NCBI RefSeq assembly: GCF_000337095.1
Contig: NZ_AOIV01000038.1
Coordinates: 83,076 to 147,075, forward strand
DNA from: Halogeometricum pallidum JCM 14848
GTDB taxonomy: Archaea > Halobacteriota > Halobacteria > Halobacteriales > Haloferacaceae
Reading direction: 5' to 3'
Length of the DNA stretch: 64,000 nucleotides
Positions 43,750 to 53,448 of the stretch are shown here, piece by piece. The notes below the pieces were generated by a model, which was given only the letters and a program-made list of their open reading frames with translations, was not told the origin of the DNA and ran no database searches. How positions within the stretch are numbered: the stretch's first letter is position 1; every line of letters starts with the position of its first letter. The position numbers and the translations under genes were made by a program.

Positions 43750-44940
43750 TCACCACTGCCACTCTTCGCGCGGGTCGACGCTGTCCTCCGCGCGGTCGAA
43801 GACGTGTTCGCCGTCGACGAAGACGTGCTGAGCACTCGTATCGAACTGGTAGAACGGGCCGTCCCAGACGACGACGTCGGCGTCCGTCCCCTCCGCTAAG
43901 GTCCCGACGCGGTCCTCGATGCCGAGAATCTCCGCGGGGTTACGCGTGACGACGTCGAGGGCGGCGTTCTCGGGTAGTCCCTCCCGGACTGCGAGGCCGA
44001 CGCAGACGTCGAGATGTCGCTGCGGAAGGACGGGAGCGTCCGTCTGGATGGCGATTTTGACGCCAGCCTCGTGGAGGATGCCGGGCGTCTCGAACGTGAT
44101 GTTCCGGAGTTCGTACTTCGCGCCGGAGTACAGCGACGGACCGCAGACGGCGGGGACGCCGCGTTCGGCGAACTCCTCGGCGACGAGGTGTCCCTCCGTC
44201 GCGTGTTCGATGGAAAGGTCGTCGATGCCGAACTCCTCGGCGATGCGGAAGACGGTCACGATATCGTCGGCGCGGTGTGCGTGGACGCGCAGGGGTAACT
44301 CACCCTCCACGACGCGCGCGAGATTCTCCATCCCGAGGTCGCGGTCGAACGGGTCGTCCTCGTCCTCGGCTTTCGCGCGCTTTTCGACGTAGTCCTCGGC
44401 GTCCATCAGCGCCTGTCTGAGCGTCGCCGCGACGCCCGGTCGGGTGGCGGGTTGGCGGTCCTTCCGTTCGCCGTGGAACCGCTTCGGGTTCTCGCCCATC
44501 GCGGCCTTCATCCCGTCCTCGCGGATGAGCATCCGGTCGGCCACGTCCCCGTAGGTCTTCATCGAGCAGATGACACCGCCGATGACGTTCCCCGACCCCA
44601 TCCGCGCGGAGACGCTGGTGACGCCGTTCTGGAAGGCGTGTTTCAGTTCCTCGTCCCGTGGGTGGAAGCCGTCGAGGGCGTTGACGTGCGGCGTGACGGG
44701 GTCGGTCCCCTCGTTGTAGTCGCCGTCCTCCGGTTCGCCCCACTCGGCCATCCCGGCGTGACTGTGCGCGTCGACGAGTCCAGGAGTGACCGGCGCGCCG
44801 TCGACGTCCACCTCGGCCGCTCCCTCGGGGGCGTCGACCTCGCCGACGGCGGCTATCTTCCCGCCTTCGAGGAGCAAATCGCCCTCGACCGTCCCGCGGT
44901 CGGTGGCCGTGTGGAGCGTCGCGTTGCGAATGACGTGCAT
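43750..44940 (-). CDS. Amidohydrolase family protein
   Basis: A 396-residue metal-dependent hydrolase of the imidazolonepropionase-related group. The metal site starts TPGLVDAHSHAGMAEWGEP near 55 (HxH), a second site is LRVHAHRADDIVTVFRIAEE near 218, LSIEHATEGH follows, and a late Asp is in AIQTDAPVLP. Members hydrolyse C-N bonds in rings, amides or peptides; others are cytosine or N-acetylsugar deacylases. The substrate is not clear from sequence. It converges with the GH3 gene, 16 bases apart, so it is not obviously part of the sugar operon. Confidence 0.88.
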   Translation of the reverse strand: MHVIRNATLHTATDRGTVEGDLLLEGGKIAAVGEVDAPEGAAEVDVDGAPVTPGLVDAHSHAGMAEWGEPEDGDYNEGTDPVTPHVNALDGFHPRDEELKHAFQNGVTSVSARMGSGNVIGGVICSMKTYGDVADRMLIREDGMKAAMGENPKRFHGERKDRQPATRPGVAATLRQALMDAEDYVEKRAKAEDEDDPFDRDLGMENLARVVEGELPLRVHAHRADDIVTVFRIAEEFGIDDLSIEHATEGHLVAEEFAERGVPAVCGPSLYSGAKYELRNITFETPGILHEAGVKIAIQTDAPVLPQRHLDVCVGLAVREGLPENAALDVVTRNPAEILGIEDRVGTLAEGTDADVVVWDGPFYQFDTSAQHVFVDGEHVFDRAEDSVDPREEWQW

Positions 44941-45688
44941 ACGCATCGGTCACGGGAGGAGATACAATGTGTTTCGGTTCGAAACGGGTCCGGGCCAACC
45001 GGTCGACTGCTCCGACGGGAGACGTGACGAATCGAAAGTCAGGCCGCGGGCCTCGTTATTTAGCTTCGTATTGGGTTGTTTCTGCGCTATTTGTGTATAT
45101 ATAAGGAATTTTAGAAATTATATTCGCCTGTAGAGGACTATAGATCTAAGAACTGGGATCTTCTGTGCGAAGGAAATTGTACATATGGAAATTTAGTGAT
45201 TATATTGGACTTAGCTCTTGAATTTAGTCGCGTATTCCGACGTTAAAGAACTCATCTCTCGGCAGTAGTCACCCGACAATATCGGATAGCTGTCTCCCTC
45301 TATCTAACGACCCGTAAGCACCGAGAATCGAATCGACCTTCTATGACACCTCTATCACTGTAATGATATCGAGACTCGAGTGAAAAATTGAGTGGTGAAC
45401 AAAAGGTACCACCAGCGCCGGAGCAGTACGTCCGTCTGGAGCGGACAGATTCGATCAGGAGTGCCAAGCGGCAGTGTGCCGATTCAGCGCGGGTTAGAGT
45501 CCCCCTTCGTGCCCGTTCGGTCGCTCCAGTGGTGTCGCAGGCCGCGTCACCCATCCGGTATCTTCGGAACCCGTGACCGATTTATCGAAGGTCGGGCGCG
45601 TCGAGCGAACCGTGCGACGCTCGGAAGTCACCGCAGAAAAGAGACGAGAATCGCCTTCGACCCGGGACCCAGCCCCTCGCCTGATGGG
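44941..45688. other. Long AT-rich region without a recognisable gene
   Basis: About 750 bases. Between 45060 and 45400 the A+T content is far higher than its surroundings (runs such as TATATATAAGGAATTTTAG). No IS ends, tRNA or ORF with protein-like sequence is visible on either strand. It may be a relic of a transferred piece or a large regulatory spacer. Confidence 0.5.
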
Positions 45689-45696
45689 GATTTATG
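45689..45696 (+). promoter_or_regulatory. TATA-like box for the sulfatase gene
   Basis: GATTTATG centred about 28 bases before the ATG at 45721. It argues against the in-frame ATG at 45694 as start. Confidence 0.55.
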
Positions 45697-45720
45697 TCGT
45701 CCGTCGTCGAAGCGGCGACG

Positions 45721-47157
45721 ATGCCTCTCGCCAGCCCTAACGTCCTGTTCGTGATGACGGACCAACAGCGGTTCGATACGATTCACGCGCTGGGCAACGG
45801 TCGAATCCACACGCCGAACATCGACCGTCTCGTCGCCCGCGGCGTCTCGTTCACGAACGCGTACTCGACGACGCCCATCTGCATCCCCGCGAGGCACACG
45901 ATACGAACGGGATGCGACGCGCTCACGACGGGCTGCTTCGGTAACGACAAGCGCGACGCCGCGCATCTCGAAGACCGCTGCGGTCCCTTCCTCGCGCGAC
46001 GCATGGGCGAACGAGGGTACCGGACGTTCCTGGTCGGGAAGTACCACGCGCACCCGCGCGACATCGACCTCGGGTACGACACCCGTCTCAGCGCTGAGGC
46101 GTACCGCGCCGGCACCGGTCACGAGGTGAAAACGACCGCCCGAGAGGGGGCGATGATTCACCTCCCGCAGCGGAACGCGTTGCCGCGGGAGTCGAACTAC
46201 GAAGCGTGGACGACCGACCGCGCGGTCGAACTCATCGAGGAAGAGGGCGAGAAACCGTTCTTCGGGCTCGTGTCGTACGAACCGCCGCACCCGCCGTTCG
46301 CCCCGTCGCCGCCGTTCGATCGGATGTACGACCCGGACCGCCTCTCGAATCCCGTCGAGGGCGACCTGGCCGTCGACCACATGGACGAAAAGATACCCGC
46401 TCAGAACCACCACTTCTGGACCACCCGTGAGAACGGTATCGACCACACGACCGCTCGCGTCGTCAAAGCGCACTACTACGGGATGGTTTCGGAAGTCGAC
46501 CGGCACATCGGGCGTCTCCTCGACGCGGTGGAGGCGCGGGAAGACGCCGATGACACCGTGATCTGTTTTTTCTCCGATCACGGCGAGATGCTCGGCGACC
46601 ACCGCGGGTGGGAGAAGACATCCTTCTTCGAGTCCTCCTGTCGCGTCCCTTTCCTCGTGAGTTGGCCGGCAGAACTGCCGGGCGGGGAGCGATGCGAAGA
46701 ACTCGTCTCGTTGACCGACCTCTTCGGCATCGCCACGACGGCCGCCGGGAGCCCGGAACTGCGCGACGGCGTCAACGTGCTCGGAATGCTCCGGGGGGAC
46801 GACGACCCCCGAGAGCGCCTGTTCGGCTACCATCGGACCCCACGATTGCCGCCGAACTTCACGGCGATGGTTCGGGAGGGCGACCGGAAGTACGTCTTCA
46901 TGCGGAACGGCGGCCGCGAGCAACTGTTCGACCTCTCAGCGGACCCCAACGAGGTGGACGAGTGCGCGGGCGATCACCCCGAGAAGACCGCGGAACTCCG
47001 GTCGGCGCTCGTGGAGAAACTGACCGCGGAGGGACAGACCGCGTTCGTCGAGAACGGAACGCTACGGCACGCGCCCGCTCAGGAGATAGATATGGGACGG
47101 CTGGTACGTGAGCCGTACCCGGCGTCGCCGGCGGATGCGCTCGACGGGAGCGAGTGA
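45721..47157 (+). CDS. Sulfatase (type I, formylglycine-dependent)
   Basis: A 478-residue arylsulfatase-superfamily enzyme that removes sulfate esters from sugars. The metal site opens NVLFVMTDQQRFDTIHALG. The activation motif is TPICIPARHTIRTG near 55 (Cys-x-Pro-x-Arg), whose Cys must be turned to formylglycine by a maturase not present in the window. VGKYHAHPRDID and CFFSDHGEMLGDHRGWEK complete the site. There is no signal peptide, so action is intracellular on imported oligosaccharides. The next gene (GH115) starts 84 bases later, suggesting a joint role on a sulfated, glucuronate-bearing glycan. Confidence 0.93.
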   Translation: MPLASPNVLFVMTDQQRFDTIHALGNGRIHTPNIDRLVARGVSFTNAYSTTPICIPARHTIRTGCDALTTGCFGNDKRDAAHLEDRCGPFLARRMGERGYRTFLVGKYHAHPRDIDLGYDTRLSAEAYRAGTGHEVKTTAREGAMIHLPQRNALPRESNYEAWTTDRAVELIEEEGEKPFFGLVSYEPPHPPFAPSPPFDRMYDPDRLSNPVEGDLAVDHMDEKIPAQNHHFWTTRENGIDHTTARVVKAHYYGMVSEVDRHIGRLLDAVEAREDADDTVICFFSDHGEMLGDHRGWEKTSFFESSCRVPFLVSWPAELPGGERCEELVSLTDLFGIATTAAGSPELRDGVNVLGMLRGDDDPRERLFGYHRTPRLPPNFTAMVREGDRKYVFMRNGGREQLFDLSADPNEVDECAGDHPEKTAELRSALVEKLTAEGQTAFVENGTLRHAPAQEIDMGRLVREPYPASPADALDGSE

Positions 47158-47240
47158 ACGGGGACGTGAACGAGACGGGAGTGAGGGAGGAGACGGGTCG
47201 AGGCGAGGAGTTTTGTCCCCGGGCCTCCGAGTCGACGGTC

Positions 47241-50117
47241 ATGATAACCCACGACACCGTCCCGGGCGGGATTCCCCTCGTCCACGACGGTGCGACAGCG
47301 GATATCTACGTCGACGGGGACGACGCCGAAGTCGTCCGCGTCGCGTCCGGGGACTTCGCCGAGGACGTGGAGCGAGTGACCGGCGAGCGCCCGGGCCTCA
47401 CTGGTTCGCTCGACGAACTCTCCGGTACCGCCGTCATCGTCGGAACTCTCGGGTCCTCCAAGGGAGTCGACACCTGCGTGGAACGCTGCAGACTCGGCGC
47501 GGACGCCGAACGTCTCTCGAAGGACCGCGAGAGCTTCTTCGTGCGGACGGTGGAGAACCCCCTCCCGACGGTCGACTCGGCCGTCCTCGTCGCCGGCAGC
47601 GACCGTCGCGGGACCGCTTTCGGCGTCTACGAACTGTCGAGGCGAATCGGCGTCTCGCCGTGGTACTGGTGGGCCGACGTGCCGACCGAGCGTCGCGAAA
47701 CGCTCGTCGTCGAACCCGGTACGTACCGTTACGGCCCGCCGTCGGTCGCGTACCGCGGCTTCTTCCTCAACGACGAGGACTTCGGTCTGCGACCGTGGGC
47801 TTCCGAGACGTTCGCGCCCGAAGACGCCGCCGACCGTCCCGGAATCGGGCCGAAGACGTACGCCCGACTGTTCGAGTTGCTCCTCAGACTGAAGGCGAAC
47901 ACCGTCTGGCCCGCCATGCATCCGGGCACGAAGGCGTTCTATCGCTACCCCGAACACGCCGAACTCGCGGATAAGTACGCCATCGCGGTGGGAACCTCCC
48001 ACTGCGAGCCGATGCACCGCAACAACGTCGAGGAATGGGAGGAATCCTTCGGGGAGTGGAACTACGCGACCAACCGAGATCGGATTCGGGCGTACTGGAG
48101 AGAGCGGGTCGAGTCGGTCGCCGCGTTCGAGAACGTCTTCACGCTGGGAATGCGCGGGATTCACGACTCCGGGATGCCAGGCGGCGAGACGGCGGCCGAG
48201 ACCCGCGAACTACTTCAGCGCGTCCTCGACGACCAGCGGCACCTGCTGAACGCCGCCCACGACCGACCGGTCGAGACGGTCCCGCAGGTGTTCTGTCCGT
48301 ACAAGGAGGTGTTGGACCTCTATCGGAGCGGTCTCTCCGTCCCCGACGACGTGTGTCTGCTGTGGCCGGACGACAGCCACGGCTATCTCCGCGAACTTCC
48401 GACCGAGGCGGACAGGGCGCGGTCGGGCGGGTCGGGCGTCTACTACCACCTCTCCTACTGGGGCCGCCCCCACGACTACCTCTGGCTGTCGAGCGTGCCT
48501 CTCGGCGTCGTCTCGACGGAGATGAGACGGGCGTACGAGGCCGGCGCCCGGGAGTGCTGGGTCGTCAACGTCGGCGACCTCAAGCCGGCCGAGACGGAGA
48601 CCGAGTTCTTCCTCGACCTCGCGTGGGACGTGGACCTCGGCGGGCGCGAGTCGCCCTCGGAGTGGCTGGTCGACTGGGCGGCGCGGGAGTTCGGCGACGC
48701 GCACGCCGACGAGGTGGCCGACCTCCTGGGTGAGTACGACCGGCTGTGCCTCGCTCGGAAACCCGAGCACATGGGGTGGTCGACGGTGTACCCGGACACG
48801 CCGACCGGCGACCCGGAGTTCAGTTTCACCGGTGAAGGCGACGAGGCCCGCCGGCGACTCGACGCCTTCGACGAACTGGTCGAACGGGCCGAGGCGGTGT
48901 TCGAGTCCCTCTCGTCGTCGCGTCGGGCGAGTTTCTATCAGTTGGTGCTGTATCAGTTGCGGTGCGCCGCGGCGATGTCCGAGACGTTCCTCCACGCGGC
49001 GCGAAGCCGACTCCACGCCGAGCAAGGACGGGCGAGCGCGAACCGATACGCCGACGCCGCGCTGGACGCCCACGAGCGGATTCGAGCGGAGACGAGGTAC
49101 TACAACGAGGCGCTCCGCGACGGGAAGTGGAACCGGATCCAGTCCGGTTCGCCGCGCGACCTCCCCGTCTTCGACCCGCCGGACGTCGCCCGCCTCGAAC
49201 CGGGAAAGTCGGCCGAACTCGGCGTCGCAATCGAGGGACGGCGTGAACCGCTCGACGCGGGCGACGGGGGAGAAGTGGCCCCGTCGCTGCCGGCGTTCCG
49301 CGCCGGGGTCGACCGGGAGCGCTTCGTTGACGTGTTCAACCGCGGCGCGACCCCTTTCGAGTGGACGGCGACGGCGAACGCGGCGTGGATCGAGGTGAGC
49401 GAACGCGCGGGCACCGTCGAGGACGAACGCCGCCTGCGGGTCGGGGTCGACTGGGACCGCGCGACCGGACCGCAAGCGAGCGGTACCGTGACGGTTTCCG
49501 GGGCAGGCGCCGAGTACTCCGTCCGCGTCGAAGCGGTCGCCGCGACGGCCGGGTCGCCGCGGGAGGGAGACGCGGACTTCCTCGAAGTCGACGGCGCGGT
49601 CGGTATCGAGGCGGAGCGCTACAGTCGAAAGGCGGACGGCGTCCCCGGACGCTGGGTGCCCGGCGACGCCCCCGGCCGCCTCGCCGGGAGGACGGTGCGC
49701 GTCGCGCCGGCGCGCTTCGAGATCCACGACCCGGAGGCGGACGACGCCCCCCGCCTGGAGTACGACCTCGAACTGACGACGACGGGGGTTACGACCGTCG
49801 AGGTGCACTGTCTTCCCACCCAAGCCCTGAGCGGGGACCGGGACCTCCGGTACGCCGTCGCCCTCGGCGACGGCCCCCGTCGGACCGTCTCCGTCGACCC
49901 CGACGGCGGCGAACACGACCCGGAGTGGCAGGAGAACGTCCTGCGCGGCGCCGCACTCGGGACGACGACGCACGCGGTCGAATCGGCGGGCGGCCACACG
50001 CTCCGGATGTGGGCGCTGGACCCCGGTCTCGTCGTCGACAGAATCGCCGTGTACGCTGACGGCGAGCGCGAGACGTATCTCGGGCCCCGCGAGACCGCAG
50101 TCCCGGGGTCCGAGTGA
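47241..50117 (+). CDS. GH115 family alpha-glucuronidase
   Basis: A 958-residue glycosidase that removes (4-O-methyl-)glucuronic acid side chains from xylan-like backbones. The family block is clear: SVAYRGFFLNDEDFGLRPWA near 169, then IGPKTYARLFELLLRLKANT and VWPAMHPGTKAFYRYPEHAE. VCLLWPDDSHGYLRELPTEA lies near 370, and long helical and beta-sandwich C-terminal parts follow, as in the family. There is no signal peptide. A GTG at 47154 overlaps the sulfatase stop and could extend it by 29 residues, but those residues are unlike protein. It is probably co-transcribed with the sulfatase and followed by an esterase gene 69 bases later. Confidence 0.93.
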   Translation: MITHDTVPGGIPLVHDGATADIYVDGDDAEVVRVASGDFAEDVERVTGERPGLTGSLDELSGTAVIVGTLGSSKGVDTCVERCRLGADAERLSKDRESFFVRTVENPLPTVDSAVLVAGSDRRGTAFGVYELSRRIGVSPWYWWADVPTERRETLVVEPGTYRYGPPSVAYRGFFLNDEDFGLRPWASETFAPEDAADRPGIGPKTYARLFELLLRLKANTVWPAMHPGTKAFYRYPEHAELADKYAIAVGTSHCEPMHRNNVEEWEESFGEWNYATNRDRIRAYWRERVESVAAFENVFTLGMRGIHDSGMPGGETAAETRELLQRVLDDQRHLLNAAHDRPVETVPQVFCPYKEVLDLYRSGLSVPDDVCLLWPDDSHGYLRELPTEADRARSGGSGVYYHLSYWGRPHDYLWLSSVPLGVVSTEMRRAYEAGARECWVVNVGDLKPAETETEFFLDLAWDVDLGGRESPSEWLVDWAAREFGDAHADEVADLLGEYDRLCLARKPEHMGWSTVYPDTPTGDPEFSFTGEGDEARRRLDAFDELVERAEAVFESLSSSRRASFYQLVLYQLRCAAAMSETFLHAARSRLHAEQGRASANRYADAALDAHERIRAETRYYNEALRDGKWNRIQSGSPRDLPVFDPPDVARLEPGKSAELGVAIEGRREPLDAGDGGEVAPSLPAFRAGVDRERFVDVFNRGATPFEWTATANAAWIEVSERAGTVEDERRLRVGVDWDRATGPQASGTVTVSGAGAEYSVRVEAVAATAGSPREGDADFLEVDGAVGIEAERYSRKADGVPGRWVPGDAPGRLAGRTVRVAPARFEIHDPEADDAPRLEYDLELTTTGVTTVEVHCLPTQALSGDRDLRYAVALGDGPRRTVSVDPDGGEHDPEWQENVLRGAALGTTTHAVESAGGHTLRMWALDPGLVVDRIAVYADGERETYLGPRETAVPGSE

Positions 50118-50186
50118 GCCTCGGCGGGAGGGCGGGGACGTGGCGTCACCGGAAGAGGTTTCACCTCGCTTTGCGCCAGTAGTGGC

Positions 50187-51179
50187 ATGGAGTACGACGA
50201 TGTCAGCCTCCACAACGTCGGCGAGGTACGCGCCGTCGACGGGGTCGACGGGCAGAGGATACAGCGGGTTCCGGAGTCCGTCCGGCGGTCGCTGAACGAG
50301 AAGGCGCGGGACGTGATGTACCGGCCGGCGGGCGCGGAGATTCGGTTCGTCCCGACCGAGGGGTCGGTCGACGTGACGCTCTCCTCGCCCGACGGCGCCT
50401 GCGACGTCGTCCCGTTCTGGGGGCCGTTCATGGACTCCGAGCACCGACGACTCGGCACGGAACCCGAGACGTTCACGTTCGAGACGCCGGAGCGACCGGC
50501 CCAGTTGGACCCCGAGGCGTTCGCGTTCTCGCCCGCGGTCTGTCGATTGGCGCTGTGGGGCGGGTCGGTCGTCCTCCACGGTATCGACGGCGGGCGGCGG
50601 CCGCCGGAGCCCTCCGAACTCCCGGAGCGGCGCTACCTGGCGTACGGAACCTCGATAACGTTCGGGAGCAACGCCACCGGCGTCAATCTCTCGTACCCGT
50701 GGCGCCTCGCGGAGTCGCTCGACGCCGACGTGGTCAACCTCGGCTGTCCGGGGTCGGCGTTCTGCGAACCGGAACTCGCCGACTACGCCGCGGGCCTCGA
50801 CTACGACGTGGCGACGCTCGCGCTGTCGGTGAACATGCTCGCAGCCGGGTTCTCGACCGAGACGTTCCGCGAACGCGCGCGCTACTTCGTCGAGACGGTC
50901 GCCGAGGGCGCCCCGGATGCCGCCGTCGCAGCCATCACGCTGTTTCCCTTCTCCGCCGACCTCGTCGCCGAACACGGCGAGGACGAGATGGCGTCGACGC
51001 CGGGGGCCTACCGGCGGGCGCTTCGCGAGATTGCGGCCGACGCGCCGGGTAACGTCACGCCGGTGGAGGGGACCGACCTCTTGGGTGCGGAGGGACTGAC
51101 CACGGACCTCGTGCACCCCTCGGACCGGGGGATGGGCCAGATAGCGGACGGGTTGGCGCGTCACTTCGGCGTCGAGTGA
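50187..51179 (+). CDS. SGNH/GDSL-type esterase, possible acetylxylan esterase
   Basis: A 330-residue protein. An N-terminal jelly-roll part (about 1-140, AEIRFVPTEGSVDVTLSSPD) precedes an SGNH hydrolase domain. Block I is RYLAYGTSITFGSNATG with the nucleophile Ser, Block II is VNLGCPGSAFC, and Block V is TTDLVHPSDRGMGQIADGL with the Asp-His pair. This jelly-roll plus SGNH order is typical of carbohydrate deacetylases of the CE2/CE-like kind. Following GH115 and sulfatase, removal of O-acetyl groups from the same glycan is a reasonable inference. No signal peptide is visible. Confidence 0.82.
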   Translation: MEYDDVSLHNVGEVRAVDGVDGQRIQRVPESVRRSLNEKARDVMYRPAGAEIRFVPTEGSVDVTLSSPDGACDVVPFWGPFMDSEHRRLGTEPETFTFETPERPAQLDPEAFAFSPAVCRLALWGGSVVLHGIDGGRRPPEPSELPERRYLAYGTSITFGSNATGVNLSYPWRLAESLDADVVNLGCPGSAFCEPELADYAAGLDYDVATLALSVNMLAAGFSTETFRERARYFVETVAEGAPDAAVAAITLFPFSADLVAEHGEDEMASTPGAYRRALREIAADAPGNVTPVEGTDLLGAEGLTTDLVHPSDRGMGQIADGLARHFGVE

Positions 51180-51205
51180 GGTGAGGCCGTTACCGCGTCG
51201 CCCGC

Positions 51206-52204
51206 TCAGAGGTCCACGTCGACCCGCGACCCGGTACGTGCGGATTCATAGGCCGCTTCGAGCAGTGCCGTCACGCGGAGGGCGTCCTCGGCCGTCGCCG
51301 GGGGTTCCGTTCCGGACTCGACCGCGTCGACGAACGCCTCGAACTTCGTCCGCGCCTCGGCGTCGCTCAGGTCGGGCGTCCGCCGGTCACCGTCCGCGTT
51401 GATGACGGAGAGTTCGCGGGTTCCCCAGTCCTCGCCCTCGAGGTACACCGCTCCCTCCTCGTCCCAGACGTGGATGTGCTCCATCGTTCGGGGGACGACA
51501 CCCGAGTCGCCGAAACTGGCGATGGCGCCGTTGTCGAACCGGACGGTCATCGCGGACTGCTCGTCGACGCGACGCCCGTCGTCGTGGAACGACATCTCGG
51601 CGGTGACGGAGACGGGCGTCAGGCCGGTCATCCAGAGGACCGACTCGACGACGTGCGTGCCGACGCTGAACAGGTGGCCGCCGCCGCCGATATCCGGGTC
51701 CATCCGCCAGTTCGTCCCCGCCTCGTAGTGGTGCCGCCAGTCCTGCGTGAGCGACCCGGTCGCGAACGTCGGGTCGAGGTCCCCCTCCGCCCAGCGGTCG
51801 CGTGCGGCGACGAACCCCGGATCGAGGTGGCGCTGATAGCCGGCCATCAGTACGTGCCCCTCCTCGCGGACCCAGCGGACCACCTCTCGCGCCTCCGCCG
51901 AGTCGAGGACGACCGGTTTCTCACAGAGGACGTGCAAGTCGCGGTCGAACGCCGCGCGGATCTGGTCGAAGTGGAACCCCGGTGGCGTGGCGACGACGAC
52001 GGCGTCGAGGGATTTCTCGGCGTACATCTCCGCCTCGTCGGTGTAGAGCGCCGACTCGTCGAGGTCGAACGCCTCGCCCGCCGCCGCCAGGTTCTCTTCG
52101 TTCACGTCGACGACGGCGCCGATGGCGCCCCGGGGATGTGAGCGAACCTCCTCCGCGAGGTGGCGTCCGATACCGCCCATCCCGATGATACCAGTTCGAA
52201 ACAT
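51206..52204 (-). CDS. Gfo/Idh/MocA family oxidoreductase
   Basis: A 332-residue NAD(P)-dependent enzyme. The Rossmann turn is MFRTGIIGMGGIGRHLAEEV, the Glu-Lys-Pro motif is VLCEKPVVLDS near 93, and the C-terminal domain has DIGGGGHLFSVGTHVVESVL near 170 with the conserved His. Such enzymes oxidise sugars released from oligosaccharides, for example glucuronate or galacturonate derivatives. It converges with the esterase gene and diverges from a second Gfo/Idh gene over a 272-base spacer, so the two may be controlled together. Confidence 0.9.
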   Translation of the reverse strand: MFRTGIIGMGGIGRHLAEEVRSHPRGAIGAVVDVNEENLAAAGEAFDLDESALYTDEAEMYAEKSLDAVVVATPPGFHFDQIRAAFDRDLHVLCEKPVVLDSAEAREVVRWVREEGHVLMAGYQRHLDPGFVAARDRWAEGDLDPTFATGSLTQDWRHHYEAGTNWRMDPDIGGGGHLFSVGTHVVESVLWMTGLTPVSVTAEMSFHDDGRRVDEQSAMTVRFDNGAIASFGDSGVVPRTMEHIHVWDEEGAVYLEGEDWGTRELSVINADGDRRTPDLSDAEARTKFEAFVDAVESGTEPPATAEDALRVTALLEAAYESARTGSRVDVDL

Positions 52205-52476
52205 CTCTTATAGCCGCTCTCGCGCGACGTAATGAGGTTTTCCTTCGGACGACGGTGGGGCGCCTCGGGGAACGCGTAACTCCGACCCGGCAGAGCCTCG
52301 AATAGAGATGAGAGGAACCGACGGAACGGTCTCGCGGTCCTGCGAAAGCCCCTCCCGTGATGGCGGATTGGGCCCGGTCGACGGGGTCCGGGGCGGACGT
52401 CAGAGGTCTCGAATCGACACGCGTCGAGGCGTACGATACAGTACATTGATAACACGTGAACGGATAACGGTAGTTC

Positions 52477-53448
52477 ATGACCGTTGAACTGGCGTTTATC
52501 GGCGCGGGGGGCATCGCCTCCATCCATCTCGACAATCTCGAATCGAACGAGCGAGCGGACGTCGTTGCAGTCTGCGACATCGACGACGAACGGGCGACGG
52601 CCGCCGCCGAGACGCACGGCGCGGCGGCGTTCACCGACCACCGCGAGATGTACGATGAGGCGACGTTCGACGCCGTCGTCGTCGGGATTCCACCGTTCGC
52701 ACACGAGGACCAAGAGCGGCTCGCAGTCGAGCACGGGACCGACCTGTTCGTGGAGAAGCCGCTCGCACTCGACGGCGACACCGTTCGCGAGAACGCCGAG
52801 GCCATCGCCGCGTCCGACCGCTTCGCACAGGTGGGGCACATGGTACGGTACGCCGACTCGGTCCAGCGAGCGAAGGAACTGATCGGCGACCGGACCGTCG
52901 CGCTCGTCGACGGGCACTGGTGGTGCGGCATCCCGGGCGAGGCGGACCACTGGTGGCGGAAGAAAGCCCTCTCGGGAGGACAGATCGTCGAGCAGGCGAC
53001 CCACACCTACGACGTGGTCCGGTACTTCGCCGGGGACGTCGAGTCCGTGTCGGCCGTCGGTGGCAAGGAGGTGTACGACGAGGAACTCGACTTCGAGGAC
53101 TCCACCTCGGCGTCGATGCGGCACGAAACGGGCGCGGTCAGTCACGTCTCGGCCACCTCGACCTCCGCGCGGTTCTCGCACGGTCTCAGTCTGACGGGCG
53201 AGGGCTTCTCGCTCGAACTCGACATCGGCGCCGACAGCCTCGTCGGCACCGTCGACGGCGAGGAGATAGAGTTCGAGGGCGACGGCGACACGTACGGGAC
53301 CGAGATAGAGGCGTTCATCGAGGCGGTCGAGACGCGGGACGAGTCGCTCCTGCGGTCGCCGTACGACGACGCGCGCAAGACGTTCGAGACGACGCTGGCG
53401 GTCGAGCGCGCCCTGGAGACGGGCGAACCGCAGCGGGTGACCGAATGA
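52477..53448 (+). CDS. Gfo/Idh/MocA family oxidoreductase
   Basis: A 323-residue NAD(P)-dependent enzyme beginning MTVELAFIGAGGIASIHLDN, with the Glu-Lys-Pro motif in LFVEKPLALDGDTVRENAEA near 90 and the C-terminal GGQIVEQATHTYDVVRYFAG near 166 carrying the conserved His-Thr-x-Asp. The sequence is only distantly like the divergent neighbour at 51206. Its stop overlaps the start of the next gene by four bases (ATGA), so the two are translationally coupled and probably act in consecutive steps on one sugar. Confidence 0.9.
   Translation: MTVELAFIGAGGIASIHLDNLESNERADVVAVCDIDDERATAAAETHGAAAFTDHREMYDEATFDAVVVGIPPFAHEDQERLAVEHGTDLFVEKPLALDGDTVRENAEAIAASDRFAQVGHMVRYADSVQRAKELIGDRTVALVDGHWWCGIPGEADHWWRKKALSGGQIVEQATHTYDVVRYFAGDVESVSAVGGKEVYDEELDFEDSTSASMRHETGAVSHVSATSTSARFSHGLSLTGEGFSLELDIGADSLVGTVDGEEIEFEGDGDTYGTEIEAFIEAVETRDESLLRSPYDDARKTFETTLAVERALETGEPQRVTE

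Noticed and set aside
45392-45754. 120-residue frame before the sulfatase
   Set aside because: It overlaps the sulfatase promoter and start in another frame and shows no domain-like composition.
48210-51164. 984-residue open frame on the minus strand
   Set aside because: It is antisense to GH115 and the esterase. High G+C makes long shadow frames common; it is rich in Arg, Val and Glu without domain motifs.
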